From: Novosphingobium arvoryzae
Lineage (GTDB): Bacteria; Pseudomonadota; Alphaproteobacteria; Sphingomonadales; Sphingomonadaceae
Direction of reading: 5' to 3'
NCBI RefSeq assembly: GCF_014652615.1
Contig: NZ_BMZD01000009.1
Location: 1-64,000, forward strand
DNA length: 64,000 nt
In this document: piece after piece, positions 17,789 to 25,261 of the stretch
Layout of the letters: the number at the start of each line of letters is the position of its first letter
How positions within the stretch are numbered: the first letter of the stretch is position 1
Program-made: the position numbers and the translations under genes
The notes under the pieces: model-generated
Told to the model about the DNA's origin: nothing
Seen by the model: only the letters and a program-made list of their open reading frames with translations
The model's database searches: none

Positions 17789-17804
17789 ATAAAGATAGCT
17801 TTAT
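17789..17804. promoter_or_regulatory. Palindromic operator-like site before metK
   Basis: ATAAAG-ATAG-CTTTAT is a 6-bp perfect inverted repeat, 12 bp before the metK start, in an otherwise GC-rich 37-bp gap. Comparable AT-rich palindromes precede SAM-cycle genes controlled by ArsR-family SAM/SAH sensors (SahR/SamR types) in proteobacteria; linking this site to them is my inference. Confidence 0.5.
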
Positions 17805-17816
17805 ATCGAGAGAGCA

Positions 17817-19040
17817 ATGCGCACCGACTACCTGTTCACTTCCGAAAGCGTTTCCGAAGGCCATCCCGACAAGGTCGCGGACCAGATTTCGGATTCGATC
17901 GTCGATCTGTTCCTGTCCAAGGACCCCGAGGCGCGCATTGCCTGCGAAACGCTGACGACCACGCAACTGGTCGTGCTGGCCGGTGAAATCCGCTGCAAGG
18001 GCGTGTTCGAGGATGACAAGTGGGTCCCCGGCGCCAAGGAAGAAATCGAAGCCACCGTTCGCCGCACGGTCCGGGATATCGGCTATGAGCAGGACGGCTT
18101 CCACTGGGAGAAGTTCGAGTTCATTAACCGCCTGCATGGCCAGTCGGCACACATCGCGCAGGGCGTCGATGCGGGTGACAACAAGGACGAAGGCGCGGGC
18201 GACCAGGGCATCATGTTCGGCTATGCCACCGATGAAACGCCCGATCTGATGCCGGCCACGCTCTATTACAGCCACAAGATCCTGGAACGGATGGCGGCAG
18301 ACCGCCATTCCGGCGCGGCCCCGTTCCTGGAGCCCGACGCCAAGAGCCAGGTGACCCTGCGCTACGAAGGCAGCCTGCCGGTCGCGGCGACTGCCGTGGT
18401 CGTCAGCACCCAGCACAAACCTGGCTATTGCCTGACCGGCGAACACGCCGATCCCTCCAAGTATGCAGAGCTGGAAGCCTATGTGAAGCGGGTCGTCGCG
18501 GAGGTCATTCCCCCGGTCCTGCTGCGCGAGACGGAATATTTCATCAATCCCACCGGTGCTTTCGAGATCGGTGGCCCCGATGGTGACGCGGGCCTGACCG
18601 GGCGCAAGATCATCGTCGATACCTATGGCGGCGCGGCGCCGCACGGCGGCGGGGCGTTTTCGGGCAAGGACCCGACCAAGGTGGACCGCAGCGCGGCCTA
18701 TATCTCGCGCTATCTGGCCAAGAACATCGTCGCCGCCGGCCTGGCCACGCGCTGCACGATCCAGCTGGCCTACGCGATCGGCGTATCGAAGCCGCTGTCG
18801 CTCTATGTCGACACCCACGAAACCGGCAAGGTGGGTGACGACAAGATCGAGGAAGCGATCAAGGGCATCGCCAAGCTCGGCGGCCTCACCCCGCGCAGCA
18901 TTCGCACCCATCTGGGCCTGAACAAGCCGATCTATCGGCCGACGGCCGCCTATGGCCACTTTGGCCGCAAGGCCGATGGCGACCTGTTCCCGTGGGAGCG
19001 GCTGGACCTGGTCGATGACCTGAAGGCCGCGCTGGGCTGA
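17817..19040 (+). CDS. metK: S-adenosylmethionine synthetase
   Basis: A 407-residue MAT that makes SAM from methionine and ATP. The family motifs are present: [21 protein letters not shown] at the N-terminus (residues 6-26), [10 protein letters not shown] (the G-x-G-D-Q-G hexapeptide region), and [19 protein letters not shown], which carries the P-loop-like GGGAFSGKD. Length is slightly above the E. coli enzyme, as is usual in alphaproteobacteria. The 37-bp gap after lnt holds an operator-like palindrome but no room for a separate full promoter and riboswitch, so transcription likely begins in or before lnt. A strong hairpin follows the gene. Confidence 0.98.
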   Translation: MRTDYLFTSESVSEGHPDKVADQISDSIVDLFLSKDPEARIACETLTTTQLVVLAGEIRCKGVFEDDKWVPGAKEEIEATVRRTVRDIGYEQDGFHWEKFEFINRLHGQSAHIAQGVDAGDNKDEGAGDQGIMFGYATDETPDLMPATLYYSHKILERMAADRHSGAAPFLEPDAKSQVTLRYEGSLPVAATAVVVSTQHKPGYCLTGEHADPSKYAELEAYVKRVVAEVIPPVLLRETEYFINPTGAFEIGGPDGDAGLTGRKIIVDTYGGAAPHGGGAFSGKDPTKVDRSAAYISRYLAKNIVAAGLATRCTIQLAYAIGVSKPLSLYVDTHETGKVGDDKIEEAIKGIAKLGGLTPRSIRTHLGLNKPIYRPTAAYGHFGRKADGDLFPWERLDLVDDLKAALG

Positions 19041-19064
19041 TTGCCGGCCCGGATCGAACCGGCG

Positions 19065-19090
19065 ACGGGGCGGCCAGCGTGCCGCCCCGT
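19065..19090. terminator. Terminator hairpin after metK
   Basis: ACGGGGCGGC (19065-19074) and GCCGCCCCGT (19081-19090) form a perfect 10-bp stem with a 6-nt loop, followed by TTTCGG. It lies between convergent metK and the GST gene. Confidence 0.75.
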
Positions 19091-19101
19091 TTCGGTTGCG
19101 G

Positions 19102-19782
19102 TTACCGGCGAAAATCCGCCGTGATCACCCCGGCGGCGGCAAGCTCCGCCTCGTGGCTTTCCTCACGCCAGGTTTCGGCCAGGGCCTGGGCTTCCCACTC
19201 CAGCATGTCCGGTTGGGCCAGCACGTGTTCGACCCACGCCTGCCCCTTGCCGACGTCAAGGCCATAAGTGCGTATGCGGAAAGCGACCGGGGCGTAGAAC
19301 GCATCGACCGCGCTGAATTCAGCCCCCGCCAGCCACGGGCCGCCGAACCGTGCCAGTCCTTCCTCGAAGATCTCCCGCACGCGGTTGACGTTGCGATGCA
19401 GGCCTTCGCTCATCGGTTTGGGCGTGACCCGCACCCCGACGTTCATGGTGCAGTCGTTGCGCAGATGGCCAAAGCCGCCGTGCATTTCGCAGACCGCGCC
19501 CATCGCGAAGATCCGGGCTTCCGGATCGGCTGGCCAGATGCCGGCGTGGCGATCGGCCAGATAGAGCGTAATGCCCATTGAATCCGGGACCGCGCGTTCC
19601 CCGTCGATCAGCAGCGGAACCTGCCCGGTGGGAGAGAACTTGCGAAAGTCGGCGAAATTGTCGGGCTTGGTGAAGGGCTCGAACCGGTCGACGAAGGGAA
19701 TGCCAAGCGCCTTCATCAGCAGCCAGGGGCGCAGCGACCAGCTGGAATAGTTCCGGTTGGCAGTGATGAGCGTGTAAGTCAT
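19102..19782 (-). CDS. Glutathione S-transferase family protein
   Basis: A 226-residue cytosolic GST. The N-terminal thioredoxin-fold domain (ITANRNYSSWSLRPWLLMKAL) carries the Asn-Tyr-Ser-Ser-Trp-Ser motif typical of the GST branch related to maleylacetoacetate isomerase and YfcF-type enzymes. SPTGQVPLLIDG holds the cis-proline, PDSMGITLYLAD the glutathione gamma-Glu site, and the helical C-terminal domain follows. The substrate is unknown. The ATG at 19782 overlaps the TGA of the nitronate monooxygenase gene by one base, so the two are translationally coupled; a TTG one codon upstream is less likely. Confidence 0.9.
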   Translation of the reverse strand: MTYTLITANRNYSSWSLRPWLLMKALGIPFVDRFEPFTKPDNFADFRKFSPTGQVPLLIDGERAVPDSMGITLYLADRHAGIWPADPEARIFAMGAVCEMHGGFGHLRNDCTMNVGVRVTPKPMSEGLHRNVNRVREIFEEGLARFGGPWLAGAEFSAVDAFYAPVAFRIRTYGLDVGKGQAWVEHVLAQPDMLEWEAQALAETWREESHEAELAAAGVITADFRR

Positions 19783-20918
19783 CAATCCTCCAGCATGGCG
19801 TTCAGGCCCATCACCGCTTCGGCGAATTCCTCGCGGAAGTCCTGCACCACCTGGCGGCAGCTGCGCTCCGCTTCCACCAGCCCGACGCCCTGTCCGACGA
19901 AATAGGATACCAGATCGCGGGCCTGTTCGTTGCCGTTCACGACCGCCTTTTCGATGTGGGCAAAGCTGGGCTCGGAAACCATGCCCATCAGCGGCATCGG
20001 CAACGTGCCCGGCCCGGCGGGATCGTCCCAGGCTTCGTGCCAGGCGGTCTTGAGCTGGCGGGCGGGCTTGCCGGTGCGGGCCTTGGAGCGCACCGTGTCA
20101 CGGCTGCGCGCATCGACCATCTTCTGGCGGAAGGCCGGGCTGGTTTCCGCTTCCGGCGTGCAAAGCCAGACCGATCCGCACCACGCCCCTTGCGCGCCAG
20201 CGGCCATCATCGCGGCCATCTGCCCGCCGGTCATGATCCCGCCAGCGGCCAGCACCGGGATGTCCTGCCCCGCGCCTTTCAGCGCGCGGACCACTTCGGG
20301 CACCAGCACCAGGGTTGATACCTCGCCGCAATGACCGCCGGCCTCGCCGCCTTGCGCAACGATGATGTCGACCCCTGCCGCCGCCTGGCGCAGGGCATGC
20401 TCCTTGGCCCCGACCAGCGCCGCCACGGGGATGCCGCGCTTCTTGCCTTCGGCGATCATTTCCGGCGGGGCGATGCCCAGCGCGTTGGCGATCATCCGGA
20501 TCGGGTGGCGAAAGGCCACTTCCATCAGCTTCTGCCCGTTTTCCGGGGTGATCCCGGCCCCTTCGCGGATGCGGGTCTGCTGGTCTTCCGGGATATGCAC
20601 CCCGTAGCGGCCCAGCAGATCGGCGGTGAAGGCCTTGTGCTCGGCGGAAATGGCGGCCGCGCGCTCGGCATTGCTGGTGAAGCTGGTCACGCGGGCATCG
20701 ACGGTTTCCGGCACCAGCACGTCCACGCCATAGGGAGCGCCATCGATATGCGCGTCGATCCAGGCGAGTTCTTCCTCGAACTGTTCAGGAGTATAGGCGG
20801 CCGCGCCGAACACGCCAAAGCCGCCCGCCTTGCTCACCGCAACCACCACGTCGCGGCAGTGGCTGAAGGCGAACAGCGGAAAATCGCAGCCGTTCATCCG
20901 GCACAGGGCATTGTCCAT
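19782..20918 (-). CDS. Nitronate monooxygenase (2-nitropropane dioxygenase-like)
   Basis: A 378-residue FMN-dependent TIM-barrel enzyme of the nitronate monooxygenase family, which oxidises alkyl nitronates and is related to FabK-type enoyl reductases. Motifs include SKAGGFGVFGAAAYTPEQF at the N-terminus, ALVGAKEHALRQAAAGVDIIVAQGGEAGGH (the phosphate-binding turn with the catalytic-type His), and AAGGIMTGGQMAAMMAAGAQGAWCGS. Family members often act on odd fatty-acid or xenobiotic substrates, so the true substrate is open. It lies third in the scoA-scoB-NMO-GST run, 93 bp after scoB; that gap holds a strong hairpin and a second one covering the GGGAG Shine-Dalgarno sequence. Confidence 0.88.
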   Translation of the reverse strand: MDNALCRMNGCDFPLFAFSHCRDVVVAVSKAGGFGVFGAAAYTPEQFEEELAWIDAHIDGAPYGVDVLVPETVDARVTSFTSNAERAAAISAEHKAFTADLLGRYGVHIPEDQQTRIREGAGITPENGQKLMEVAFRHPIRMIANALGIAPPEMIAEGKKRGIPVAALVGAKEHALRQAAAGVDIIVAQGGEAGGHCGEVSTLVLVPEVVRALKGAGQDIPVLAAGGIMTGGQMAAMMAAGAQGAWCGSVWLCTPEAETSPAFRQKMVDARSRDTVRSKARTGKPARQLKTAWHEAWDDPAGPGTLPMPLMGMVSEPSFAHIEKAVVNGNEQARDLVSYFVGQGVGLVEAERSCRQVVQDFREEFAEAVMGLNAMLED

Positions 20919-20924
20919 TTGTCT

Positions 20925-20939
20925 CTCCCAATTCGGGAG
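20925..20939 (-). promoter_or_regulatory. Hairpin covering the ribosome-binding site of the nitronate monooxygenase gene
   Basis: CTCCC-GAATT-GGGAG (minus strand, 20939-20925) pairs the GGGAG ribosome-binding sequence with an upstream CTCCC, six bases before the ATG at 20918. It could limit translation initiation. Confidence 0.35.
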
Positions 20940-20961
20940 CGATCATGGCGCGCCAGATAGG

Positions 20962-20994
20962 TTGCGGCAAGCCACCTTTCGGTGGCTGCCGCAA
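20962..20994 (-). terminator. Strong intercistronic hairpin after scoB
   Basis: TTGCGGC...GCCGCAA and an inner GCCACC/GGTGGC stem form a long imperfect hairpin with a TTTC/GAAA loop. No T-run follows on the minus strand. It probably attenuates or stabilises the mRNA between scoAB and the downstream pair. Confidence 0.55.
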
Positions 20995-21011
20995 TCCGGA
21001 TGGGTTCGCTG

Positions 21012-21647
21012 TCAGGCGATGTAGTGCGCCGTGGTCTTGGCGGCGACTTCTTCGGCAGACACGCCCGGCGCCAGTTCAACCAGCTGGAACGGCGAGGCGT
21101 GATCCGCGCGCTTGAACACCGCCAGATCGGTGATCAGCATGTCGACCACGTTGCGGCCCGTCAGCGGCAAGGTGCAGGCCGGAATGAACTTGGGGCTGCC
21201 GTCCTTGGCGCAGTGTTCCATCACGACGATGATCTTCTTCACGCCAGCGACAAGGTCCATCGCACCGCCCATGCCCTTGATCATCTTGCCCGGAACCATC
21301 CAGTTGGCGATGTCGCCGCCTTCGGACACTTCCATGCCGCCCAACACGGTCAGGTCGATCTTGCCGCCGCGAATCATCGCAAAGCTGGCCGCGCTGTCGA
21401 AGTAGGCGGAGTGGGGCAACTCGCTGATCGTCTGCTTGCCGGCATTGATCAGGTCGGGGTCGACCGCGTCCTCGGTCGGGAAGGGGCCAATGCCCAGCAT
21501 TCCGTTTTCCGATTGCAGCGTCACGGTCATCCCGGCGGGGACGTGGTTCGCGACCAGCGTCGGGATGCCGATCCCCAGGTTCACGTAATACCCGTCCTGC
21601 AGTTCCTGCGCGGCACGGGCGGCCATTTGATCACGGCTCCAGGGCAT
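21012..21647 (-). CDS. scoB: 3-oxoacid CoA-transferase subunit B
   Basis: A 211-residue beta subunit of a succinyl-CoA:3-oxoacid CoA-transferase (SCOT-type family I). The catalytic glutamate lies in the [14 protein letters not shown] motif, and the flanking [17 protein letters not shown] and [28 protein letters not shown] match the family. With ScoA it moves CoA between succinyl-CoA (or another donor) and a 3-oxoacid such as acetoacetate. The ATG overlaps the scoA stop by one base, so the subunits are coupled. Substrate preference (acetoacetate or 3-oxoadipate) cannot be told with certainty; there are no aromatic-degradation neighbours. Confidence 0.93.
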   Translation of the reverse strand: MPWSRDQMAARAAQELQDGYYVNLGIGIPTLVANHVPAGMTVTLQSENGMLGIGPFPTEDAVDPDLINAGKQTISELPHSAYFDSAASFAMIRGGKIDLTVLGGMEVSEGGDIANWMVPGKMIKGMGGAMDLVAGVKKIIVVMEHCAKDGSPKFIPACTLPLTGRNVVDMLITDLAVFKRADHASPFQLVELAPGVSAEEVAAKTTAHYIA

Positions 21648-22351
21648 CAGGCGGCCTCCCTCACGGTGCGGAATTCGATTTTCTTGTCATAGGGCGCGCC
21701 GCAGACCAGGCGCTGCACGTAAACCCCCGGCAGGTGGATCGCATCGGGATCGAGCTGGCCCGGTTCGACGATTTCCTCCACCTCTACCACGCAGACCTTG
21801 CCGCACTGGGCGGCGGGGACGTTGAAGTTGCGGGCGGTCTTGCGGAACACGACATTGCCGGTGGTGTCGGCCTTCCACGCCTTGACCAGGCTGAGGTCAG
21901 CGAAAATGCCGCGCTCGAGGATGTATTCCTGACCGTCGAATTCCTTCACTTCCTTGCCCTCGGCCACCAGCGTGCCGACCCCGGTCTTGGTGTAGAAGCC
22001 CGGAATGCCCGCGCCGCCAGCACGCATGCGCTCGGCCAGGGTGCCTTGCGGGCAGAATTCCACTTCCAGTTCGCCCGACAGGTACTGCCGCTCGAACTCC
22101 TTGTTCTCGCCGACATAGGAAGAAATCATCTTCTTCACTTGTCGCGTGCGCAGCAGCTTGCCGATGCCTTCGTTGTCGATCCCGGCGTTGTTGCTGGCAA
22201 AGGTCAGGCCGGTCACGCCCGAATCGCGCACCGCATCCAGCAGGCGCTCGGGAATGCCGCACAGGCCAAAGCCGCCGCAGGCGATCAGCATGTCGTTGCG
22301 CAGCAGGCCGTCCAGCGCGGCTGCTGCGTCGGGATAGATTTTCCGGGCCAT
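21647..22351 (-). CDS. scoA: 3-oxoacid CoA-transferase subunit A
   Basis: A 234-residue alpha subunit that partners ScoB. The oxyanion-hole glycine loop is [12 protein letters not shown] near residue 25, and [37 protein letters not shown] is typical. The ATG at 22351 has a strong Shine-Dalgarno sequence (GGGAGGAAAC) and is preferred over an upstream in-frame start. The gene is divergently arranged with a LysR-type regulator, with a T-N11-A box between them, so the operon scoA-scoB-NMO-GST is probably controlled by that regulator. Confidence 0.93.
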   Translation of the reverse strand: MARKIYPDAAAALDGLLRNDMLIACGGFGLCGIPERLLDAVRDSGVTGLTFASNNAGIDNEGIGKLLRTRQVKKMISSYVGENKEFERQYLSGELEVEFCPQGTLAERMRAGGAGIPGFYTKTGVGTLVAEGKEVKEFDGQEYILERGIFADLSLVKAWKADTTGNVVFRKTARNFNVPAAQCGKVCVVEVEEIVEPGQLDPDAIHLPGVYVQRLVCGAPYDKKIEFRTVREAA

Positions 22352-22393
22352 GTTTCCTCCCAAGGTTCCGGCAGACTGCCTAGCGCGGTTTAT

Positions 22394-22412
22394 CAATCGG
22401 GACTAATGATTG
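22394..22412. promoter_or_regulatory. LysR-type box (CAAT-N11-ATTG)
   Basis: CAAT and ATTG form an inverted repeat spaced by 11 bases, the T-N11-A pattern used by LysR-type regulators. It lies in the 90-bp divergent region, 43 bp from the scoA start and 30 bp from the regulator start. Confidence 0.55.
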
Positions 22413-22441
22413 TTTATTTGCAAAACCGATAAGGATTGCTG

Positions 22442-23311
22442 ATGCGAAAGCTGGCCATCTATCACCTCGAAACGCTGGCCTGGATCGCCCGGCTGGGCAC
22501 GTTTCGTGCGGCGGCAGAGCGGTTGAATACCACCCAGCCCGCGATTTCCGCCCGCGTCCGCGAGATCGAGAGCCAGCTGGGGATAGAGATCTTTCGCCGG
22601 GAAGGGCGCGGCGTGGTGCTGACCGCGCGGGGCCGGCAACTGGTGCAGGATTGCGAACCGCTGCTGGCCGGGTTCGAACGCGCGTTGATGGATGCGGGCG
22701 GCAGTGCCGGGGCGACCGGAGTGGTGCGGATCGGCGCGGGCGAGATTGCCGCGGCCAGTTGCCTGCCGGGCTTCGTGCACGAAGTGGAGCGCGGTCTGCC
22801 GGGAGTCACGCTGGAAATCGACCTCGACCTGACGGCCCGCATGCTCCAGCAGTTGCTGGGCGGCACGCGCGACATGGTGTTTCTGGCGGGGCCGGTGGCC
22901 AGCCCGGGGTTGCAGACGGTGCCGATCGGGGCCGTCCGGCTGGTCTGGCTGGCCAGTGCGGCAACAGTCGCGGTTGGCGGGTTCGCTCAGGCGCTGCCGG
23001 TCTGGTCGGTGGGCGAGCATTCGCCGATCCACCGTGTCATGCGGCAATCGCTGGCGGCGAGCGGGGTGCCCTGGCGCTCGATCAACACCTGCAACAACGT
23101 TCAGACCATGATCCGCATCATCGCGCAGGGAGAGGGGGCCGCAATCTTTCCGGAAACCATGGTGCGCCAGCAGATCGCGGCGGGCGAACTAGCCGAAGTC
23201 CTGCCCGCCCCGGATGCCCAGTTGCAGTTCGAGGCCGCAATCCGCGCCGGGGAGCGCGATCCGGTGATCCTGGAACTGTTCCGCCGCGCTGGCGGCTTGC
23301 GGATCGAATAG
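22442..23311 (+). CDS. LysR family transcriptional regulator
   Basis: A 289-residue LysR-type regulator. The N-terminal winged HTH (LAWIARLGTFRAAAERLNTTQPAISARVREIESQLG is positions 12-47) is canonical, and a periplasmic-binding-protein-like effector domain covers about 90-289 (VVRIGAGEIAAASCLPGFV onward). AAGGA lies six bases before the ATG at 22442; a TTG two codons earlier is less likely. Its position divergent from scoAB and the T-N11-A box between them suggest it senses an intermediate of that pathway and controls the operon, and itself, by the usual LysR logic. The effector is unknown. Confidence 0.92.
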   Translation: MRKLAIYHLETLAWIARLGTFRAAAERLNTTQPAISARVREIESQLGIEIFRREGRGVVLTARGRQLVQDCEPLLAGFERALMDAGGSAGATGVVRIGAGEIAAASCLPGFVHEVERGLPGVTLEIDLDLTARMLQQLLGGTRDMVFLAGPVASPGLQTVPIGAVRLVWLASAATVAVGGFAQALPVWSVGEHSPIHRVMRQSLAASGVPWRSINTCNNVQTMIRIIAQGEGAAIFPETMVRQQIAAGELAEVLPAPDAQLQFEAAIRAGERDPVILELFRRAGGLRIE

Positions 23312-23321
23312 CGCCGTAAAC

Positions 23322-23975
23322 TCAGGCCAGCGTCAGGCCGACGGCAGCGGACAGGTCGGCCAGGGCCTGCTCGCCGCTGGCCACCTTGATCGCGTGCATC
23401 CCCAGCCCGGCAGCGGGCTTGCAGTTGATCCCCAGGTCATCGAGGTAGACGCACGCGGATGGCGCCAATCCCAGCGTTTCGCACATCATCAGGTAGATGC
23501 GCGGGTCGGGCTTGCGCACCCCGGCCTTGCTGCTTTCGATCACGTGTTCGAACCGGGCGAAGACCTGTTCATAGGCATCCGCCTTGTCGCCGCTGCGGGC
23601 CATGCCCGCGCCGTGGCCGGCGGGGACGTTGTTGGTGATGCACCCCAGCCGATAGCCGGCGCCGGCCAGGATATCGAGCGCCCGGACCATGGCCGGCCGG
23701 ATGCTGCCCGACAACACGGCCAGCACCGCGCTGCCTTCCAGGGCATGGCCCAGCGCGGCGGCTTCGGCCGCGAACATTGCGTCGAAGGTGGCGGCGTCGA
23801 TCTCGGCCCGCTCGAACAACGCCCAGGCGTTGCTGTCGGGGTTGGTGGCGTTGACGCGCCGCACGAAATCCTGCGGCAGGCCGCGTTCAGCCTCAAGCCG
23901 GTTGAAGGCTTCGAAGGGAGAAGCGGTGATGACGCCGCCAAAGTCGAAAATAACGGCCTCGAAGCGGCGATCCAT
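23322..23975 (-). CDS. HAD family hydrolase
   Basis: A 217-residue haloacid-dehalogenase-superfamily protein. Motif I is FDFGGV (nucleophile Asp), with GCITNN as motif II (Thr), SSKAGVRKPDP as motif III (Lys), and YLDDLGINC as motif IV (Asp-Asp). The helical cap lies between motifs I and II. The second residue after the nucleophile is Gly (DFG), as in the branch that includes the phosphatase domain of soluble epoxide hydrolases and YihX-like alpha-D-glucose-1-phosphatases. The substrate is unknown. It is divergent from the universal stress gene, sharing a 130-bp region with an FNR-like box. Confidence 0.9.
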   Translation of the reverse strand: MDRRFEAVIFDFGGVITASPFEAFNRLEAERGLPQDFVRRVNATNPDSNAWALFERAEIDAATFDAMFAAEAAALGHALEGSAVLAVLSGSIRPAMVRALDILAGAGYRLGCITNNVPAGHGAGMARSGDKADAYEQVFARFEHVIESSKAGVRKPDPRIYLMMCETLGLAPSACVYLDDLGINCKPAAGLGMHAIKVASGEQALADLSAAVGLTLA

Positions 23976-24031
23976 GCGTGAACATCCTCTGATTATGTGT
24001 CTTTGGCTGATCCACTGGCCGATAGAGATAA

Positions 24032-24045
24032 TTGACGCAAGTCAT
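24032..24045 (+). promoter_or_regulatory. FNR/FixK-type box
   Basis: TTGAC-GCAA-GTCAT matches TTGAT/C-N4-A/GTCAA at all conserved positions but the last. It lies 61 bp before the universal stress gene and 57 bp from the start of the divergent HAD gene, suggesting low-oxygen induction of one or both. Confidence 0.5.
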
Positions 24046-24105
24046 GGCAGTGGATGGTATGGACTGCAAAGGTCGCACGGGTCCAAGGGAGATGGAGATA
24101 CTGCC

Positions 24106-24891
24106 ATGCGTTCCATTCTAGTCCAGGCTGGCCGCGATCCGGGCATGACCGCGCGGCTCGACACGGCGATGAACATCGCCCGCGCCCAGGAAGGCCATGT
24201 CACTTTGCTGCTCGATACGCCGATCGACCGCTATGTCACGGTCGATCCCTATGGCGGCACTTATGTCGCGCGCGAGGCGCTGGAAGCTGCCCTGAAAGAG
24301 GACGATGCCCTGGCCGAGGCGTTCGCCGGACGGCTGCAGGGCGATGACGTTCCGTTCGATATCGCGCAGTATGAACTTCCCCCGGTCGATGCGCTGGCCA
24401 GCGGGGCCCGGCTGGCGGATGTGACCATCGTATCGCGCAGCGGCGGACTGGCGGGCGATCTCGCCATGGTATCGCGCACCCCGGTCCTGGCCTTGCCGGA
24501 TGCAAAGGCGCTGGCGGTGCCGCTGGGCGTGGTCTGCATCGCCTGGGACGGCGGGGACGAGGCCGCCAATGCCCTGCGCGCGGCGGTGCCGCTGTTGCAA
24601 GGCGGCGCGGCGGTTCACGTGCTCACGGTTCTGACCGAGAAGGCCGAAGGGTTCCCGCCGACTGACGCCATGCGCTATCTGGCGCGCCACGATATCAAGG
24701 CGGAACTGCATGAGTTGCCGCGCGGGGCCTCGATCGAGGAAACGCTGGCCACGGCGGCGGCCCAGTTGGGGGCGCAGCTGATGGTCATGGGCGCTTATGG
24801 CCACAGCCGGGTGCGCGAATTCCTGTTCGGCGGGGTGACTCGCTATTTCCTGGAAGAACCGACCGCACCGCCGCTGCTGCTGGCGCACTGA
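24106..24891 (+). CDS. Universal stress protein, tandem-domain length
   Basis: A 261-residue UspA-family protein, about twice the single-domain length. The N-terminal half (MRSILVQAGRDPGMTARLDTA, then ADVTIVSR) is a degenerate Usp fold without the ATP-binding glycine motif. The C-terminal half ends in LMVMGAYGHSRVREFLFGGVTR, which carries the G-x-x-G-H-x-R and GGVTR nucleotide-binding signature. Such proteins accumulate under starvation or low oxygen. The ATG at 24106 fits the family N-terminus, and GGAGAT lies eight or so bases before it. An FNR/FixK-type box stands upstream. A terminator hairpin follows at 24967. Confidence 0.9.
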   Translation: MRSILVQAGRDPGMTARLDTAMNIARAQEGHVTLLLDTPIDRYVTVDPYGGTYVAREALEAALKEDDALAEAFAGRLQGDDVPFDIAQYELPPVDALASGARLADVTIVSRSGGLAGDLAMVSRTPVLALPDAKALAVPLGVVCIAWDGGDEAANALRAAVPLLQGGAAVHVLTVLTEKAEGFPPTDAMRYLARHDIKAELHELPRGASIEETLATAAAQLGAQLMVMGAYGHSRVREFLFGGVTRYFLEEPTAPPLLLAH

Positions 24892-24966
24892 GGCGAATCC
24901 GAATCACGCGGTAAGTGTGGTGCGGTGCATCATTACTTGTTTGGTAGTGATTTATCGGGGTGAGAG

Positions 24967-24988
24967 AAGGGCGGGGAAACCCGCCCTT
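24967..24988 (+). terminator. Terminator after the universal stress gene
   Basis: AAGGGCGGG-GAAA-CCCGCCCTT is a perfect 9-bp stem with a stable GAAA tetraloop. It ends 97 bp after the stop codon; only a short T/A-rich tail (TATCGTTGAATTT) follows. Confidence 0.75.
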
Positions 24989-25049
24989 TATCGTTGAATT
25001 TCCGTCATTCTTGCGCGGAAGTGAATGGCAGTTGCAAAATCCGCAACAT

Positions 25050-25165
25050 GGAATGATGTTTTCGCACTTGCACAAAATGGGGTCTGGAGGCACTTAGAAC
25101 CTGCCTTTCAGGCATCCTCTCCCAAAACTTCCATGGCCCGGTCGGCAACGACCGGGTCTTTTTTT
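25050..25165 (+). ncRNA. Candidate small RNA with Rho-independent terminator
   Basis: A strong intrinsic terminator (CCCGGTCG-GCAA-CGACCGGG, 25137-25156, then TCTTTTTTT) stands in a 273-bp space after the previous terminator and 97 bp before the next gene, so it must end a separate short transcript or an attenuated leader. Upstream, TGCCT-TTC-AGGCA (25102-25114) makes a hairpin that can be enclosed by GAGG/CCTC (25087-25090, 25116-25119). CTCTCCC (25117-25123) could pair with Shine-Dalgarno sequences. The 5' end is not clear, since no convincing promoter was found. A 14-codon frame from 25053 (MMFSHLHKMG...) ends within it and may be chance. The family is unknown; it is not 4.5S RNA, tmRNA or RNase P RNA. 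Confidence 0.5.
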
Positions 25166-25261
25166 GTCCGCGATTCGGGTAGCCGTCTCGGCCGGGTATT
25201 TGCAAACCGGTCAGGCAGTTCCTAGCTTCGATCCAGACGGTCCATCACGGGCCGATGCAGG

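Noticed and set aside
17780..17816. A SAM riboswitch before metK
   Set aside because: Only 37 bases lie between lnt and metK and they do not show the helices of known SAM riboswitch classes; a protein operator fits better.
25053..25097. A 14-codon frame in the sRNA candidate as an attenuator leader peptide
   Set aside because: The codons (MMFSHLHKMGSGGT) show no clear amino-acid bias related to the downstream CDC48 gene, and no alternative antiterminator fold was seen.
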